Of a stretch of 58,179 bases of DNA, positions 16,942-27,049 are shown piece by piece. Position numbers and translations under genes: made by a program. A model generated the notes under the pieces. It saw nothing but the letters and a program-made list of their open reading frames with translations. It was not told the DNA's origin and searched no databases. Position 1 is the first letter of the stretch, and each line of letters begins with the position of its first letter. The DNA comes from an uncultured Clostridium sp. (lineage in GTDB: Bacteria > Bacillota > Clostridia > TANB77 > CAG-508), in assembly GCA_948467495.1 (NCBI GenBank), contig CAOKEO010000006.1, forward strand, positions 1-58,179, read 5' to 3'.

Positions 16942-18585
16942 ATGGAGACAAGAAGAAGACAACCAATAGGAGTAGAATTGGTAAAAAGGGGAGTTGTAAA
17001 GGAAAAAGATATAGAAAATGCTTTACAATATCAAAAAGAACATCCAGATAAAAAGTTAGGTGATATTTTGTACCATCTAGATGTTTGTGAGCCTAATTTA
17101 TTAATAGAAACAATTGGAGATATATTAGGAGAAAAAGGGATTCTTTTAGTAGGAAATAATAATATAAAAGTTAAATTAACAGATTATTTTTCCTTTGAGG
17201 TTGCCAAAAGAAATAAAGCAATTCCTTTTGAGGTAGCATCTGGAAGAATTAAAGTATGTTTTGCTAACACCTCTAATACGAAAAAAATGAATGATATTAA
17301 AATGTTATTATTAAATAAAGGACTAGTCATGGAAACTTATATTACTTTTGAAAGTGATATAAATAAAATATTAAAATCCATGGAAGGGCAGATATCAAAT
17401 AATTTTGAAGTTAGTTCAGGTGATAATGATACAGCTGTTAATTTAGTAGATAGCATTATTAAAACAGGAATTAAAAGAAGAGCAAGTGATATACACATTG
17501 AACCAATGGCAAATGAAATTAGAGTAAGATATAGAATTGACAGTGAATTATTTACAGCAGCTAAAATTAAAAAAGAAAAGCAACAACACATCATTGGAAG
17601 ACTGAAAGCAATTTCCAATATGCATCAAGAAAAACAAGAATCACAAGATGGTAGAATTTTATTATATGAGAATTACAATATCCGTGTATCTTCTCAACCT
17701 AATATACACGGTGAAAAGTTTGTTTTAAGATTACTGAAAAAAGATACTAGTATAAAAGATATATTTGAATTAGGTTTTCCAGGAACAGAACAAGAATTGG
17801 AGCAAACCATCCATAAAAAGAATAGTATAACAATTATAGCAGGACCAACAGGGGAAGGAAAAACGACAACATTATATAGTATTATGGATCGTTTAGATAG
17901 ACCAGAGATTAATATTACTACAATTGAAGACCCAGTAGAAATTAGAATACCAGGCTTAAATCAAATTGAAATTGATGAAAATAAATCATCTTTTTCAGGA
18001 ACTCTTAGAAATGTTTTAAGACAAGATCCTGACATTATTTTGGTAGGAGAAATAAGAGATAGAGAAACGGGAGAGATAGCCATTCAAGCAGGACAAACTG
18101 GTCATTACGTATTATCTACCATACACACCATAGATAGTATAGAGGTCATTACAAGATTAAGAAAGTTAGGACTTTCTGATTATGATATTGCTAGTACATT
18201 AGCTACTTCTATTTCCCAAAGATTAATAAGAAGAATATGTCCTCAATGTAAGCAAGAAAGAAAATTTACAGACAGAGAGAAGAAAATTATAACACAAATT
18301 GGTGAAAAATATAATGTTAAATTTGATGTCAATGGCATAACTTATGATACACCAGGATGTAAATATTGTAACAACACTGGATATTATGATAGGATTGGAA
18401 TTTTTGAAGTTTTAAATTTAACAGATGAAATAAAAGAAGCAATTATGACAGGAAAATCAAGTTTAGAAATTCGAAAAATAGCATTGGAACAATTTTATGA
18501 ACCATTAGTAGTAGATGGAATTCGAAAAATTGTGAATGGATATACAACTTTGGAAGAATTAAATAAAAAACTACTAATCTATTAA
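16942..18585 (+). CDS. pilB: Type IV pilus extension ATPase PilB
   Basis: 547 residues from the ATG after GAAAGGA; an earlier in-frame start at 16915 lacks a site. N-terminal MshEN/GSPII_E_N domain (residues 1-150), then the motor domain: Walker A GPTGEGKTTT near residue 301, the Asp-box, Walker B IILVGEIRD and the His-box around STIHT. A C-terminal four-Cys zinc site (CPQCKQ ... CKYCNN) marks assembly rather than retraction ATPases. It powers pilus growth from the cytoplasm. Confidence 0.95.
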   Translation: METRRRQPIGVELVKRGVVKEKDIENALQYQKEHPDKKLGDILYHLDVCEPNLLIETIGDILGEKGILLVGNNNIKVKLTDYFSFEVAKRNKAIPFEVASGRIKVCFANTSNTKKMNDIKMLLLNKGLVMETYITFESDINKILKSMEGQISNNFEVSSGDNDTAVNLVDSIIKTGIKRRASDIHIEPMANEIRVRYRIDSELFTAAKIKKEKQQHIIGRLKAISNMHQEKQESQDGRILLYENYNIRVSSQPNIHGEKFVLRLLKKDTSIKDIFELGFPGTEQELEQTIHKKNSITIIAGPTGEGKTTTLYSIMDRLDRPEINITTIEDPVEIRIPGLNQIEIDENKSSFSGTLRNVLRQDPDIILVGEIRDRETGEIAIQAGQTGHYVLSTIHTIDSIEVITRLRKLGLSDYDIASTLATSISQRLIRRICPQCKQERKFTDREKKIITQIGEKYNVKFDVNGITYDTPGCKYCNNTGYYDRIGIFEVLNLTDEIKEAIMTGKSSLEIRKIALEQFYEPLVVDGIRKIVNGYTTLEELNKKLLIY

Positions 18586-18601
18586 GAATAAGGAGGATAT
18601 T

Positions 18602-19708
18602 ATGAATCTAAATAAAATATTAGACGAAGCGATGGAGTTGGATGCTTCTGATATACATTTAATTTGTGATAATAAACCAATGCTTCGAATTGGAAGAAAA
18701 CTGGTACCTGTGTCAGATAGTGAAATTTTAACACCAGATGATATGTCTGAATTGTATGATTATTTAATCAAAGGTAATATTGATAGAGATGAGGTGTTTA
18801 ATCGAACTCGAAAGTTAGATATATCTTATGAATATAAAGATATTCGTTTGAGAGTTAATATCTCGTTATCAGATGATATTCCAACATGTTCTTTGCGATT
18901 AATACGAAACGAGCTACCAACTTATGAATCACTTGGAGTACCAGATATTGTAAGAAGAATGACTTATCAAACACAAGGATTAATACTAGTTACAGGTAAA
19001 ACTAATTCAGGAAAAACAACAACTTTAAATTCTCTTATTAATTATATTAATGAAAATCAAAATAAAAAAATAATAACATTAGAAAATCCAATTGAATATA
19101 AACATGAATCAAAAAAATCTTTAATTGTACAAAAAGAAGTTGGAAATGGAAAAGATACTTTAACTTTTAGTGAAGGAGTACAAAATTCATTAAGGGAAGA
19201 TAGCGATATATTAGTGATAGGAGAAATTCGTGATAAAGAGACGATGGAAGCAGCAATTGAAACAGCGGAATCAGGTCATTTAGTAATTGGAACTTTGCAT
19301 ACTAAATCATGTGCAGAAACCATTGATAGAATGATAAATTTTTATGAAGTAAGAGACCAAAGGACGGTAAAATATTTATTATCAGCTCTGTTAAAATTAG
19401 TAATATCACAAAGGTTGTTACCAGGTACAGATGATAAATTAGTTTTAGTACCAGAAGTTATGGTAGTAGATAATGTGGTATCAGGCATTATTCGTAAAGA
19501 TAAATTAAGCGTATCTGAAATTGAAGATGCCATACAAAGTAATGCTGAAAAAGGAAGTATAGGTTTAATTAATTCTTTAGCAGAACTTTTTGTACAAGAT
19601 AAGATTACATTAGACCAAGCAAAAGCACAAATTGAAGAAAAGAACTTGGAAAGATTAAATAGAACGATTATGCAATTAAGAATTAAGCGTGACAGACAAG
19701 CAAGATAG
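18602..19708 (+). CDS. pilT: Type IV pilus retraction ATPase PilT
   Basis: 368 residues, normal PilT length, lacking the N-terminal extension and zinc site of PilB. Motifs: DASDIHL at the N-terminus, Walker A TGKTNSGKTTT, and LREDSDILVIGEIRD holding Walker B. The usual GPTGSGK is altered to GKTNSGK, but the key Gly-Lys-Thr remain. It lies 16 bases after pilB and shares its operon. Presence of both motors suggests dynamic pili (twitching, DNA uptake or adhesion). Confidence 0.92.
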   Translation: MNLNKILDEAMELDASDIHLICDNKPMLRIGRKLVPVSDSEILTPDDMSELYDYLIKGNIDRDEVFNRTRKLDISYEYKDIRLRVNISLSDDIPTCSLRLIRNELPTYESLGVPDIVRRMTYQTQGLILVTGKTNSGKTTTLNSLINYINENQNKKIITLENPIEYKHESKKSLIVQKEVGNGKDTLTFSEGVQNSLREDSDILVIGEIRDKETMEAAIETAESGHLVIGTLHTKSCAETIDRMINFYEVRDQRTVKYLLSALLKLVISQRLLPGTDDKLVLVPEVMVVDNVVSGIIRKDKLSVSEIEDAIQSNAEKGSIGLINSLAELFVQDKITLDQAKAQIEEKNLERLNRTIMQLRIKRDRQAR

Positions 19709-19720
19709 GAGGACAAATTC

Positions 19721-21067
19721 ATGCCAGTATATATGTATAAAGCTGTAACAAAATCAGGGGTTGTTGTAAGAAATAAAGTGGAATCGTCTAGCAAAGAAAA
19801 TTTGATGCAATCTATTAAAAATGGCGATTTAGTACCAATTTCCATTGAAGAGATTTCGGAACGTTCCCAAAAAGCTTTCAAAAAGAGAAAAAGAAATGTT
19901 ACAGATATACGAGAAATCATTAAAGATGTCAATACAACTCAATTAGGAAGTAACCAAAAAACATTGACAACAAAGGAAAAAATTAATTTATACTTTGCTA
20001 AAACAGAAAAGATAACACAAAGAGATTTGGTGGTATTTACTCAAAATTTCTATTTGTTAAAAAAGGCAAACTTTAATAATGTTCATGCCTTGGATACGAT
20101 TATTCAAAGTACTGATAATTTTTCTTTTAAAGAAATATTAAAAGACATTTTGGCTGGTGTAGAAGCTGGTGAAAATATGTACACAACGATGGAATATTAT
20201 TCTGATGTGTTTCCTTATATTTATATTAATATGATAAAAGTAGGAGAATTATCAGGAGCACTTACTAAATCCTTGGAACAAGCTGTAAATTATTTAGACC
20301 AAACAGAAGCTTTAAATAGAAAATTAAAATCTATTTTGATTCCAAATATTATACAATTTGTTTTGTTAATTGTAATGTTAGTAGTGGGAACTTTATATGC
20401 CATTCCAGCGATACAAGGTGTATTTGATGAATTAGGAACCGAAGAAACCTTACCAGCAATTACCATATGGTTTTCAAACTTTATTAATACTATCATAAAG
20501 TATTGGTATATTCCAACTTTTCTTCTAATGGGAGGAATAGTAGCTATTATTTTTTATGTTAGAACACCAAAAGGAAAATATAATTTTGATGAGTTTAAAT
20601 ATAAGATGCCGATTTTTGGGGAATTGATATTTGCCATAGATTTTTCAAGATTAATGAAGGCTATGCTTTTGAATTTAAGAAATGGGATGAGAATTCAAGA
20701 ATCGTTAGAGGTTAGCAAAAATATCATTAAAAATTTAATTATGCTGTCTATTATAGAAAACGCAATCAATAACTTGGTAACTGGTTCTTCTTGGATTGAG
20801 CCATTTGAAAAATCTGGCTTTGCCAGTCCTATGATTACTGAAATGTTGAATATAGGAATGAAGACAGATTTGGCTGAAATGATGGATAAATTAGTAGAGT
20901 ATATGGAAATTGATATAGATAATATTATGACAAAAGTAATGAAAGCATTACCACAAATAGTTTATGCTATTGTTGGAGTAGTGTTAATATTCTTTGTACT
21001 AGTGGTGTTAGTACCATGTGTTCAAGTATATATGGGAAACTTCTTAATCTCTGCATATGGTGTTTAA
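19721..21067 (+). CDS. pilC: Type IV pilus inner-membrane platform protein PilC
   Basis: 448 residues with two T2SF/GspF domains, each followed by membrane helices. The N-terminal PVYMYKAVTKSGVVVRNKVES resembles the PilC start. The helices lie around residues 205-235, 255-275 and 415-440. PilC couples the ATPases to pilin polymerisation. Last gene of the pilus operon, 13 bases after pilT with AGGAGG, followed by a terminator. Confidence 0.92.
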   Translation: MPVYMYKAVTKSGVVVRNKVESSSKENLMQSIKNGDLVPISIEEISERSQKAFKKRKRNVTDIREIIKDVNTTQLGSNQKTLTTKEKINLYFAKTEKITQRDLVVFTQNFYLLKKANFNNVHALDTIIQSTDNFSFKEILKDILAGVEAGENMYTTMEYYSDVFPYIYINMIKVGELSGALTKSLEQAVNYLDQTEALNRKLKSILIPNIIQFVLLIVMLVVGTLYAIPAIQGVFDELGTEETLPAITIWFSNFINTIIKYWYIPTFLLMGGIVAIIFYVRTPKGKYNFDEFKYKMPIFGELIFAIDFSRLMKAMLLNLRNGMRIQESLEVSKNIIKNLIMLSIIENAINNLVTGSSWIEPFEKSGFASPMITEMLNIGMKTDLAEMMDKLVEYMEIDIDNIMTKVMKALPQIVYAIVGVVLIFFVLVVLVPCVQVYMGNFLISAYGV

Positions 21068-21071
21068 AAAA

Positions 21072-21104
21072 ATGTCGCATAGGATGTCCTTTGCGATATT
21101 TTTG
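21072..21104 (+). terminator. Terminator of the pilus operon
   Basis: ATGTCGCA (21072-21079) pairs with TGCGATAT (21092-21099) through one G-U pair, followed by TTTTTG. Confidence 0.75.
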
Positions 21105-21207
21105 TAAAGAAAAAGACATTTTAATATTAAAATTATTATTTGATTTTTAAACTAAGTAAAAATGTTGCAAAGGAATGTTTCCATGTGATAAGAAAGGAAG
21201 CGATAGA

Positions 21208-22107
21208 ATGAAAGTTGGAGTTGATTTGGGCGGAAGCCATATTGCTATTGGTGTAGTAAATGACGATGGTAATATTTTAGAGAAAAATGAAAAAAGATTG
21301 ACAAGTGTTGAAAAACAAAATCTTGAAAAATCAATTGAAGAATCTATAATAGAAAATGTGAAACAATTTAAGAAACAATATGAAATAACAGAAGTGGGAA
21401 TTGGTGCCCCTGGCTGGGCAGTTGATGGATTGATTCAAAATTCAGGGAATTTGGGAATACAAAATTACCCAATAGTAGAAAGGTTAAAGGAATTAAAATT
21501 GCCAATTCAGGTAATGAATGATGCAAAATGTGCAGCTTTAGCAGAAAATGCATATGGTTGTTTAAAAGGATATGATAGAAGTATTTTTTTAACGTTAGGA
21601 ACGGGAATTGGAGGAGCCGCTTTTTTAAATCATCAGTTGTTAAAAGCTGGTAAAAAACCTGGCTATGAATTTGGTCATATGGTAATTGAAAAGAATGGAG
21701 TACCATGCCATTGTGGTAGTAGAGGGTGTTTTGAGAGATATGCCTCTATGAAAGTTCTGAAAGACAACTTAAGGAGTGTTCTAAATTTGAATGAAACGAC
21801 AAGTGGTGAAGAATTGCTAAAAATAATACAAGAAAATCAACCATGCAGACAAAACAAGGATGGAATTGAAAAAGTGGTGTGTGAATATATTGAGAATTTG
21901 AGTATTGGAATACAGAATTTGATTCGTATTTTTGAGCCAGAAGTTATTGGTATTGGTGGCAGTTTTGTGTATTTTGAGGATGTTTTATTACCAAGATTAA
22001 GACAAAATATAAAAATTGCCAATACAAATGATGCAGAAAGAAAAAATATTAAGATAAAGACTGCTATTTTAGGAAATGATGCCGGAATGATAGGAGCGGT
22101 TTTGTGA
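21208..22107 (+). CDS. ROK-family sugar kinase (probable glucokinase)
   Basis: 299 residues from the ATG after AAAGGAAG. ROK features: VDLGGSHIAIGVV for ATP phosphate binding, GIGAPGW, LTLGTGIGGAAF, the zinc-binding CHCGSRGCFERYAS, and a late IGIGGSFVYF. The catalytic Asp is in MNDAKCAAL. ROK kinases in Firmicutes phosphorylate glucose or amino sugars; a regulator role is unlikely because there is no N-terminal helix-turn-helix. Monocistronic. Confidence 0.85.
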   Translation: MKVGVDLGGSHIAIGVVNDDGNILEKNEKRLTSVEKQNLEKSIEESIIENVKQFKKQYEITEVGIGAPGWAVDGLIQNSGNLGIQNYPIVERLKELKLPIQVMNDAKCAALAENAYGCLKGYDRSIFLTLGTGIGGAAFLNHQLLKAGKKPGYEFGHMVIEKNGVPCHCGSRGCFERYASMKVLKDNLRSVLNLNETTSGEELLKIIQENQPCRQNKDGIEKVVCEYIENLSIGIQNLIRIFEPEVIGIGGSFVYFEDVLLPRLRQNIKIANTNDAERKNIKIKTAILGNDAGMIGAVL

Positions 22108-22210
22108 TTTTGGTACTATTTAGAAATAGCACATTTTGATAAACATTTACTAGTAAAAATCTATGGGTCTGAATTGTGTTACTGTTTAAGTACAAAATTT
22201 CAAAAAACAC

Positions 22211-22239
22211 TTGAAATGATTGGTCAAATATGATACAAT
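22211..22239 (+). promoter_or_regulatory. Sigma-A promoter of rpsB-tsf
   Basis: TTGAAA, 17 bases, TACAAT. Transcription would start near 22246, leaving a leader of about 105 bases. Confidence 0.82.
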
Positions 22240-22256
22240 AGCGAACGTATTAATCA

Positions 22257-22320
22257 CACAAAGGGAGTTTTAAGGGAAGTGCCTAAAGAACTAGGTCCTA
22301 AAAAACGTAGAAACTTTGTG
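22257..22320 (+). promoter_or_regulatory. Candidate rpsB leader structure
   Basis: CACAAAG (22257-22263) can pair with CTTTGTG (22314-22320), enclosing a smaller AGG/CCT hairpin just before the rpsB ribosome site. S2 often regulates its own mRNA, so an autoregulatory leader is plausible. Confidence 0.4.
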
Positions 22321-22350
22321 GAAGAAATAACAAAAAGGGAGGAATTAAAA

Positions 22351-23172
22351 ATGGCAGTAGTTGCAATGAAACAATTACTTGAAGCAGGTGTTCATTTTGG
22401 ACATCAAACGAGAAGATGGGATCCTAAAATGGCGGAATATATATTCCAAGCTAGAAACGGAATTCACATTATCGATTTACAAAAAACATCAAAAAAATTA
22501 GATGAAGCATATAGCTTTATCAAAGAACAAGCAGAGGAAGGAAAAACAATTCTATTTGTAGGAACGAAAAAACAAGCACAAGAATGTATGAAGGAAGCAG
22601 CTTTGAAATGTGGTATGTACTATATTGACCAAAGATGGTTAGGAGGAATGTTGACTAACTTTGAAACCATTCGTACTAGAGTGCAAAGATTAAAAGATTT
22701 AGAAGCTATGCAAGAAGATGGAACATTTGATATCTTACCAAAAAAAGAAGTAATTTTATTGAAAAAAGAAATGGAAAAATTAGAAAAAAATCTTGGTGGA
22801 ATTAAAGAAATGGAAAAATTGCCAGGAGTGATTTTTTTAATCGACCCTAAAAAAGAAAGAATTGCGATTTTAGAAGCTAAAAAATTAGGAATTCCAGTAG
22901 TAGGATTAGTAGATACCAACTGTAATCCAGAAGAGCTAGATTATCCAATACCAGGAAATGATGATGCCATCAGAGCTGTAAAATTAATAGCAGATGTTAT
23001 GGCAAATGCTGTTATTGAAGGAAAACAAGGAGAAAGTTTTGAACCAGAAATGGAACCAGAACAAGTTGCCAAAACAGAAGAACCTACTAGCATTGAAGAA
23101 GTAGTTGAAGCAGTAGAAGAAACAGAGACAGTAGAAGAAGCAACAGAAACAACAGAAGAACAAAAGGCTTAA
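22351..23172 (+). CDS. rpsB: 30S ribosomal protein S2
   Basis: 273 residues from the ATG after AGGGAGG, giving the family N-terminus [20 protein letters not shown]. Typical motifs follow: [26 protein letters not shown], and [13 protein letters not shown]. The C-terminal about 35 residues form a Glu/Thr-rich acidic tail ([18 protein letters not shown]) longer than in model species. First gene of rpsB-tsf. Confidence 0.97.
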   Translation: MAVVAMKQLLEAGVHFGHQTRRWDPKMAEYIFQARNGIHIIDLQKTSKKLDEAYSFIKEQAEEGKTILFVGTKKQAQECMKEAALKCGMYYIDQRWLGGMLTNFETIRTRVQRLKDLEAMQEDGTFDILPKKEVILLKKEMEKLEKNLGGIKEMEKLPGVIFLIDPKKERIAILEAKKLGIPVVGLVDTNCNPEELDYPIPGNDDAIRAVKLIADVMANAVIEGKQGESFEPEMEPEQVAKTEEPTSIEEVVEAVEETETVEEATETTEEQKA

Positions 23173-23190
23173 AATCAGATAAAAACAAAG

Positions 23191-23219
23191 AGTAGAGCTT
23201 TCTGCTCTACTTATTTTTT
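23191..23219 (+). terminator. Hairpin between rpsB and tsf
   Basis: AGTAGAGC (23191-23198) with GCTCTACT (23204-23211), loop TTTCT, then TATTTTTT. Probably a partial terminator balancing S2 and EF-Ts levels. Confidence 0.75.
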
Positions 23220-23241
23220 AATATATAAGGAGGAATGTTAA

Positions 23242-24120
23242 ATGGTTACAGCAAGTTTAGTAAAAGACTTAAGAGAGAAAACAGGAGCAGGTATGATGGA
23301 CTGCAAAAAAGTTTTAACAGAAACAGATGGAGACATGGAGAAGGCAATTGAATTATTGCGTGAAAGAGGAATAGCAAAAGCAGCTAAAAAATCTGGAAGA
23401 GTAGCAGCAGAAGGATTAGTAGAAGCTTACATTTCAGAAGATGGAAAAATAGGAGCTGTTGTAGAAGTTAATTCAGAAACAGACTTCGTTGGTAAAAATG
23501 AAGAATTTAAAACATTTGTTATGAATATTGCAAAACAAATTGTAGAAAAAAAGCCAACTGATGTAGAAGCATTATTAGCACAAGAATCAATGGAAGTAGC
23601 GGGAAAAACAGTACAAGAAGTATTAGTAGATAAAATTGCTACGATTGGTGAAAATATGAATATTAGAAGATTCGCAAGATTTGAAGCTGATGGTTTGGTA
23701 GAAAAATACATTCATGGTGATGGAAAAATTGCTGTTTTAGTTAACATGAAAAAGGGAAATAGTGAAGTAGCAAAAGATATTTGTATGCAAATAGCTGCGG
23801 CAAGACCTGAATATGTTAGAAAAGAAGAAGTGCCAGAAGAAAGAGTTAATAAAGAAATGGAAATCTTAAAGGCACAAACTATGAATGAGGGAAAACCAGA
23901 AGCCATTGCTGAAAAAATCGTACAAGGTAGAATTGGAAAATTCTATGAAGAAATTTGTTTGATAGACCAAGCTTTTGTAAAAGACCCAAATAAAAAAGTA
24001 AATCAATTATTAAGTGAAACAGATAGTGAAGTAGTGGAATTTGCAAGATTTGAAAAAGGCGAAGGAATTGAGAAAAAAGAAGAGAATTTTGCAGAAGAAG
24101 TTATGAATCAATTAAAATAG
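23242..24120 (+). CDS. tsf: Elongation factor Ts
   Basis: 292 residues. The UBA-like N-terminus (SLVKDLREKTGAGMMDCKKV) and the SETDFVGKNEEF core that ejects GDP from EF-Tu are clear. It has the two-subdomain long form (IAAARPEYV, QPFVKDP-like QAFVKDPNKKV). Strong AAGGAGG before the ATG. Normally placed after rpsB and before pyrH. Confidence 0.97.
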   Translation: MVTASLVKDLREKTGAGMMDCKKVLTETDGDMEKAIELLRERGIAKAAKKSGRVAAEGLVEAYISEDGKIGAVVEVNSETDFVGKNEEFKTFVMNIAKQIVEKKPTDVEALLAQESMEVAGKTVQEVLVDKIATIGENMNIRRFARFEADGLVEKYIHGDGKIAVLVNMKKGNSEVAKDICMQIAAARPEYVRKEEVPEERVNKEMEILKAQTMNEGKPEAIAEKIVQGRIGKFYEEICLIDQAFVKDPNKKVNQLLSETDSEVVEFARFEKGEGIEKKEENFAEEVMNQLK

Positions 24121-24126
24121 AATTTA

Positions 24127-24165
24127 AACAAGAATTAGAGAGAGCCTTTAATTCTTGTTTTTTAG
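24127..24165 (+). terminator. Terminator of rpsB-tsf
   Basis: An 11-bp perfect stem (24127-24137 with 24149-24159) and an 11-base loop, followed by six T. Confidence 0.85.
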
Positions 24166-24293
24166 ATTTGTTTTAAATATAAATATGAGTTTATAAACAA
24201 AAAATTAAGAAAATCTTAAAAAAATACTGTATTTTTTGGTAAACTATGATAAAATAGCTTTGACAAAAATATAGTTTAAGGAGAGTGGGAAAT

Positions 24294-25001
24294 TTGCACG
24301 ATACAAAATATAAAAGAGTGCTATTAAAACTAAGTGGAGAAGCCTTAGCAGGAACACAAAAGACAGGAGTAGATGTAGAAACCGTCGGAAAAATATGTGA
24401 CAAAATAAAAGAAGTCGTAGAAATGGGAGTACAAGTTGCTATTGTAGTAGGAGGAGGAAACTTTTGGAGAGGAAGACAAGGTCATCAAATGGAAAGGACA
24501 ACAGCAGACTATATGGGAATGTTAGCAACCGCCATGAATGGATTGGCTTTGCAAGACGCCCTAGAAGCAAGAAAAATTGATTCTAGAGTGCAGACTGCTA
24601 TTCAAATGAGGGAAATTGCTGAACCATTTATCCAAAGAAAGGCAGAAAAACATTTGAACAGAGGAAGAGTTGTTATTTTTGCTGGAGGTACAGGTCACCC
24701 ATATTTTACGACTGATACAGCAGCAGTTCTTAGAGCAACTGAAATTAAAGCAGATATTATTTTGTTAGGAAAATCAATTGATGCTGTTTACTCAGCAGAC
24801 CCTAAAATTGACCCAACTGCTACTAAATATGAAGAGATTTCTTATATGGAAGTGTTGGAAAAGGATTTAAAGGTGATGGATTCGACTGCTACTGCTATGT
24901 GTAGAGATAATCATATGCCATTGCTAGTGTTTGGAATTGCAGACCCAGAGAATATTGTGAGGGCTGTTAAGGGGGAGAAGATTGGAACAATCGTTTCTTA
25001 A
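24294..25001 (+). CDS. pyrH: Uridylate kinase (UMP kinase)
   Basis: 235 residues. Amino-acid kinase fold phosphorylating UMP to [42 protein letters not shown] and the DGVYSADP-type DAVYSADP are present. I choose TTG at 24294, ten bases after AAGGAG. A GTG at 24285 touches the ribosome site and is too close. The result ([15 protein letters not shown]) matches the family N-terminus in length. Two repeat copies separate it from frr. Confidence 0.93.
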   Translation: MHDTKYKRVLLKLSGEALAGTQKTGVDVETVGKICDKIKEVVEMGVQVAIVVGGGNFWRGRQGHQMERTTADYMGMLATAMNGLALQDALEARKIDSRVQTAIQMREIAEPFIQRKAEKHLNRGRVVIFAGGTGHPYFTTDTAAVLRATEIKADIILLGKSIDAVYSADPKIDPTATKYEEISYMEVLEKDLKVMDSTATAMCRDNHMPLLVFGIADPENIVRAVKGEKIGTIVS

Positions 25002-25107
25002 ATGAATGAAAATCAGCATCTTGCACATTTTCGCTAAGTTGTCAAACCTCGACGTACCAACGTACGCCATCAGCTTGAACACCTTATCAAAAATGCACAA
25101 TATACTA
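25002..25107. repeat. Extragenic palindromic repeat, copy 1
   Basis: A 106-base unit directly after the pyrH stop, repeated nearly exactly at 25139-25244 with one clear difference (C or T near the end). The unit is an imperfect palindrome: TTGCACATTTT near the left end matches the complement of AAAAATGCACAA at the right, and the centre is CGTACCAACGTACG. It resembles REP/BIME-type intergenic repeats. Confidence 0.85.
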
Positions 25108-25138
25108 ATTTTGATTCATTTAACTCAGAGAAAATAAG

Positions 25139-25244
25139 ATGAATGAAAATCAGCATCTTGCACATTTTCGCTAAGTTGTCAAACCTCGACGTACCAACGT
25201 ACGCCATCAGCTTGAACATCTTATCAAAAATGCACAATATACTA
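25139..25244. repeat. Extragenic palindromic repeat, copy 2
   Basis: Second copy of the 106-base palindromic unit, in the same orientation and 137 bases downstream of the first. The spacer (25108-25138) has no gene. Confidence 0.85.
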
Positions 25245-25350
25245 CTTTGAATTTGTTTATAATATAAGAAACACGAGAGGGATAAGTTTTAAATTGTCCT
25301 AAAAAAGAGATAATGCCGATAAGAACAATTGGCAATAAGAGATAAAAAAA

Positions 25351-25381
25351 TGAGACAAATGAGGACTATCCCCATTGTTTC
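25351..25381. repeat. GAGACAAATG-type short hairpin before frr
   Basis: TGAGACAAATGAGG can pair with CCCCATTGTTTCA, nine bases before the frr ribosome site. The same GAGACA motif occurs in the inverted repeat after glgP and near 28.59 kb, so it belongs to a dispersed palindrome family. Apart from this the stretch 25245-25398 holds nothing I can identify. Confidence 0.5.
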
Positions 25382-25398
25382 AAAAAAGGAGGAAAATT

Positions 25399-25947
25399 AT
25401 GGATTATACAACCATAAAAGAAAAGATGGAAAAGTCAATTAGTGTGTATCAAGAAAAATTAGCGGAGGTAAGAGCAGGACGTGCGAATCCAGCTATTTTA
25501 AATAAGATAAAAATAGATTATTATGGAACACCAACACCAATTAATCAAGTGGGTGGAATTTCTGTACCTGAAGCAAGATTAATTGTAATTCAGCCTTGGG
25601 ATGTAAGTGTTTTGAAGGAAATTGAAAAGGCTATTTTGGCGTCTGATATTGGAATTAATCCCAATAATGATGGAAAAGTAATAAGACTAGCTTTTCCAGA
25701 ATTAAATGAAGAGAGAAGAAAAGAAATTGTAAAAGATGTCCGTAAAATGGCAGAGGAAGCTAAAGTAGCGATTCGTTCTATTAGAAGAGAAGGAATTGAT
25801 ACAGCAAAGGCATCTCAAAAAGAGGGAGAAATGACAGAAGATGAATTAAAACAAGCAGAAAACGAAATTCAAAAAATTACTGACAATCATATTGAAGAAA
25901 TTGATAAAATACTAGAGGCAAAAGAAAAAGAGGTAATGTCAGTATAA
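25399..25947 (+). CDS. frr: Ribosome recycling factor
   Basis: 182 residues from the ATG after AAAGGAGG. Family motifs: the three-helix bundle with AGRANPAIL and YYGTPTPINQVGGISVPEAR, WDVSVLKEIEKAI, GINPNNDGKVIRL and LNEERRKE. It splits post-termination ribosomes with EF-G. Normal length. It begins the frr-ispA-uppS-cdsA-rseP stretch. Confidence 0.97.
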   Translation: MDYTTIKEKMEKSISVYQEKLAEVRAGRANPAILNKIKIDYYGTPTPINQVGGISVPEARLIVIQPWDVSVLKEIEKAILASDIGINPNNDGKVIRLAFPELNEERRKEIVKDVRKMAEEAKVAIRSIRREGIDTAKASQKEGEMTEDELKQAENEIQKITDNHIEEIDKILEAKEKEVMSV

Positions 25948-26082
25948 TTATTTTATATTATAGATAGATATTATATTTTGACAAAGTGATTTTCAACTGC
26001 AAACAGTGTGTGATTACATGCAGACTATACTCTTGTTAAATAGAGATACAAGGAACATTTAATAAAGGGAAAGGATTTTTTA

Positions 26083-26970
26083 ATGGATTTTAAAGAAAAA
26101 TTAAAAGATTACCAACAACAGATTAATCAAGAATTAGAAAAGTACATAAAAAAACAAGACTGTCCAGAACAAAAATTAAATCAAGCAATAGAATATAGCT
26201 TAATGGCAGGAGGAAAACGTTTAAGACCAATCTTAGTTTTGGCAACTTACCAACTTTTTGAGAAAGATGTAAAGAAATGTATGCCATATGCAGTAGCCAT
26301 TGAAATGGTACATAATTTTTCTTTAATTCATGATGATTTACCAGGAATTGATAATGATGATTTCCGACATGGAAAACCAACCAATCATAAGCAATTCAAT
26401 GAGGCAACCGCAATACTAGCAGGAGACAGTCTATTAAATAGTGCTTATCAAGTAATAAGTAGAGACTTAATGGCTAGCAAGGCAGAAGAAAGAACTAAGA
26501 AGATTAGAATTTTTGGTGAATTTTCAGAAGCAATGAATCGAATGATTACGGGAGAATATATTGACACAGAATGGGAAGGAAAACAAATAACAAAAGAACA
26601 ACTAGAATATATTCATAAAAACAAGACAGGGGCTTTGTTAAAACTATCAGTAAGAATGGGAGCGATTTTAGGAGATTGTACAAAAGAGGAATTAAATGGT
26701 TTATCAAACTATGCTGACAAAATAGGATTAACCTTCCAAATTAAAGATGACATTCTATCAGAAGAGGGAAACGAAGAAATTTTGGGAAAACCAGTAGGAA
26801 ACGATAAAGAATTAGAAAAATGTACTTACGTTTCACAATATGGTTTACAGGGAGCAAAAGAGGTCTTAAATAAAATAACAAAAGAAGCAGTTAATGAATT
26901 ACAAATATATGGAGAAAAAGCCGAATTTTTGAGAGAATTAGCTTTGTATATACAAAATAGAAATAAATGA
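26083..26970 (+). CDS. ispA: Polyprenyl (farnesyl) diphosphate synthase
   Basis: 295 residues of the trans-isoprenyl synthase family. The first Asp-rich motif lies in SLIHDDLPGIDNDD, followed by HGKPTNHK; the second is QIKDDILSEEG. GGKRLRP binds isopentenyl diphosphate. The length and residues before the first Asp motif fit a short-chain (C15) synthase, supplying farnesyl diphosphate to the UppS encoded next to it. Confidence 0.9.
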   Translation: MDFKEKLKDYQQQINQELEKYIKKQDCPEQKLNQAIEYSLMAGGKRLRPILVLATYQLFEKDVKKCMPYAVAIEMVHNFSLIHDDLPGIDNDDFRHGKPTNHKQFNEATAILAGDSLLNSAYQVISRDLMASKAEERTKKIRIFGEFSEAMNRMITGEYIDTEWEGKQITKEQLEYIHKNKTGALLKLSVRMGAILGDCTKEELNGLSNYADKIGLTFQIKDDILSEEGNEEILGKPVGNDKELEKCTYVSQYGLQGAKEVLNKITKEAVNELQIYGEKAEFLRELALYIQNRNK

Positions 26971-27049
26971 TTTTGGGAATGCCCTTAGTTGTGCGAGCGT
27001 TAAGCAAGCTTACCGATGAGTAATACCTTTAGGTAGGGAGGAAAAAATT

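Noticed and set aside
25002..25244. CRISPR array
   Set aside because: Only two 106-base units, palindromic, with a single spacer and no cas genes anywhere in the window.
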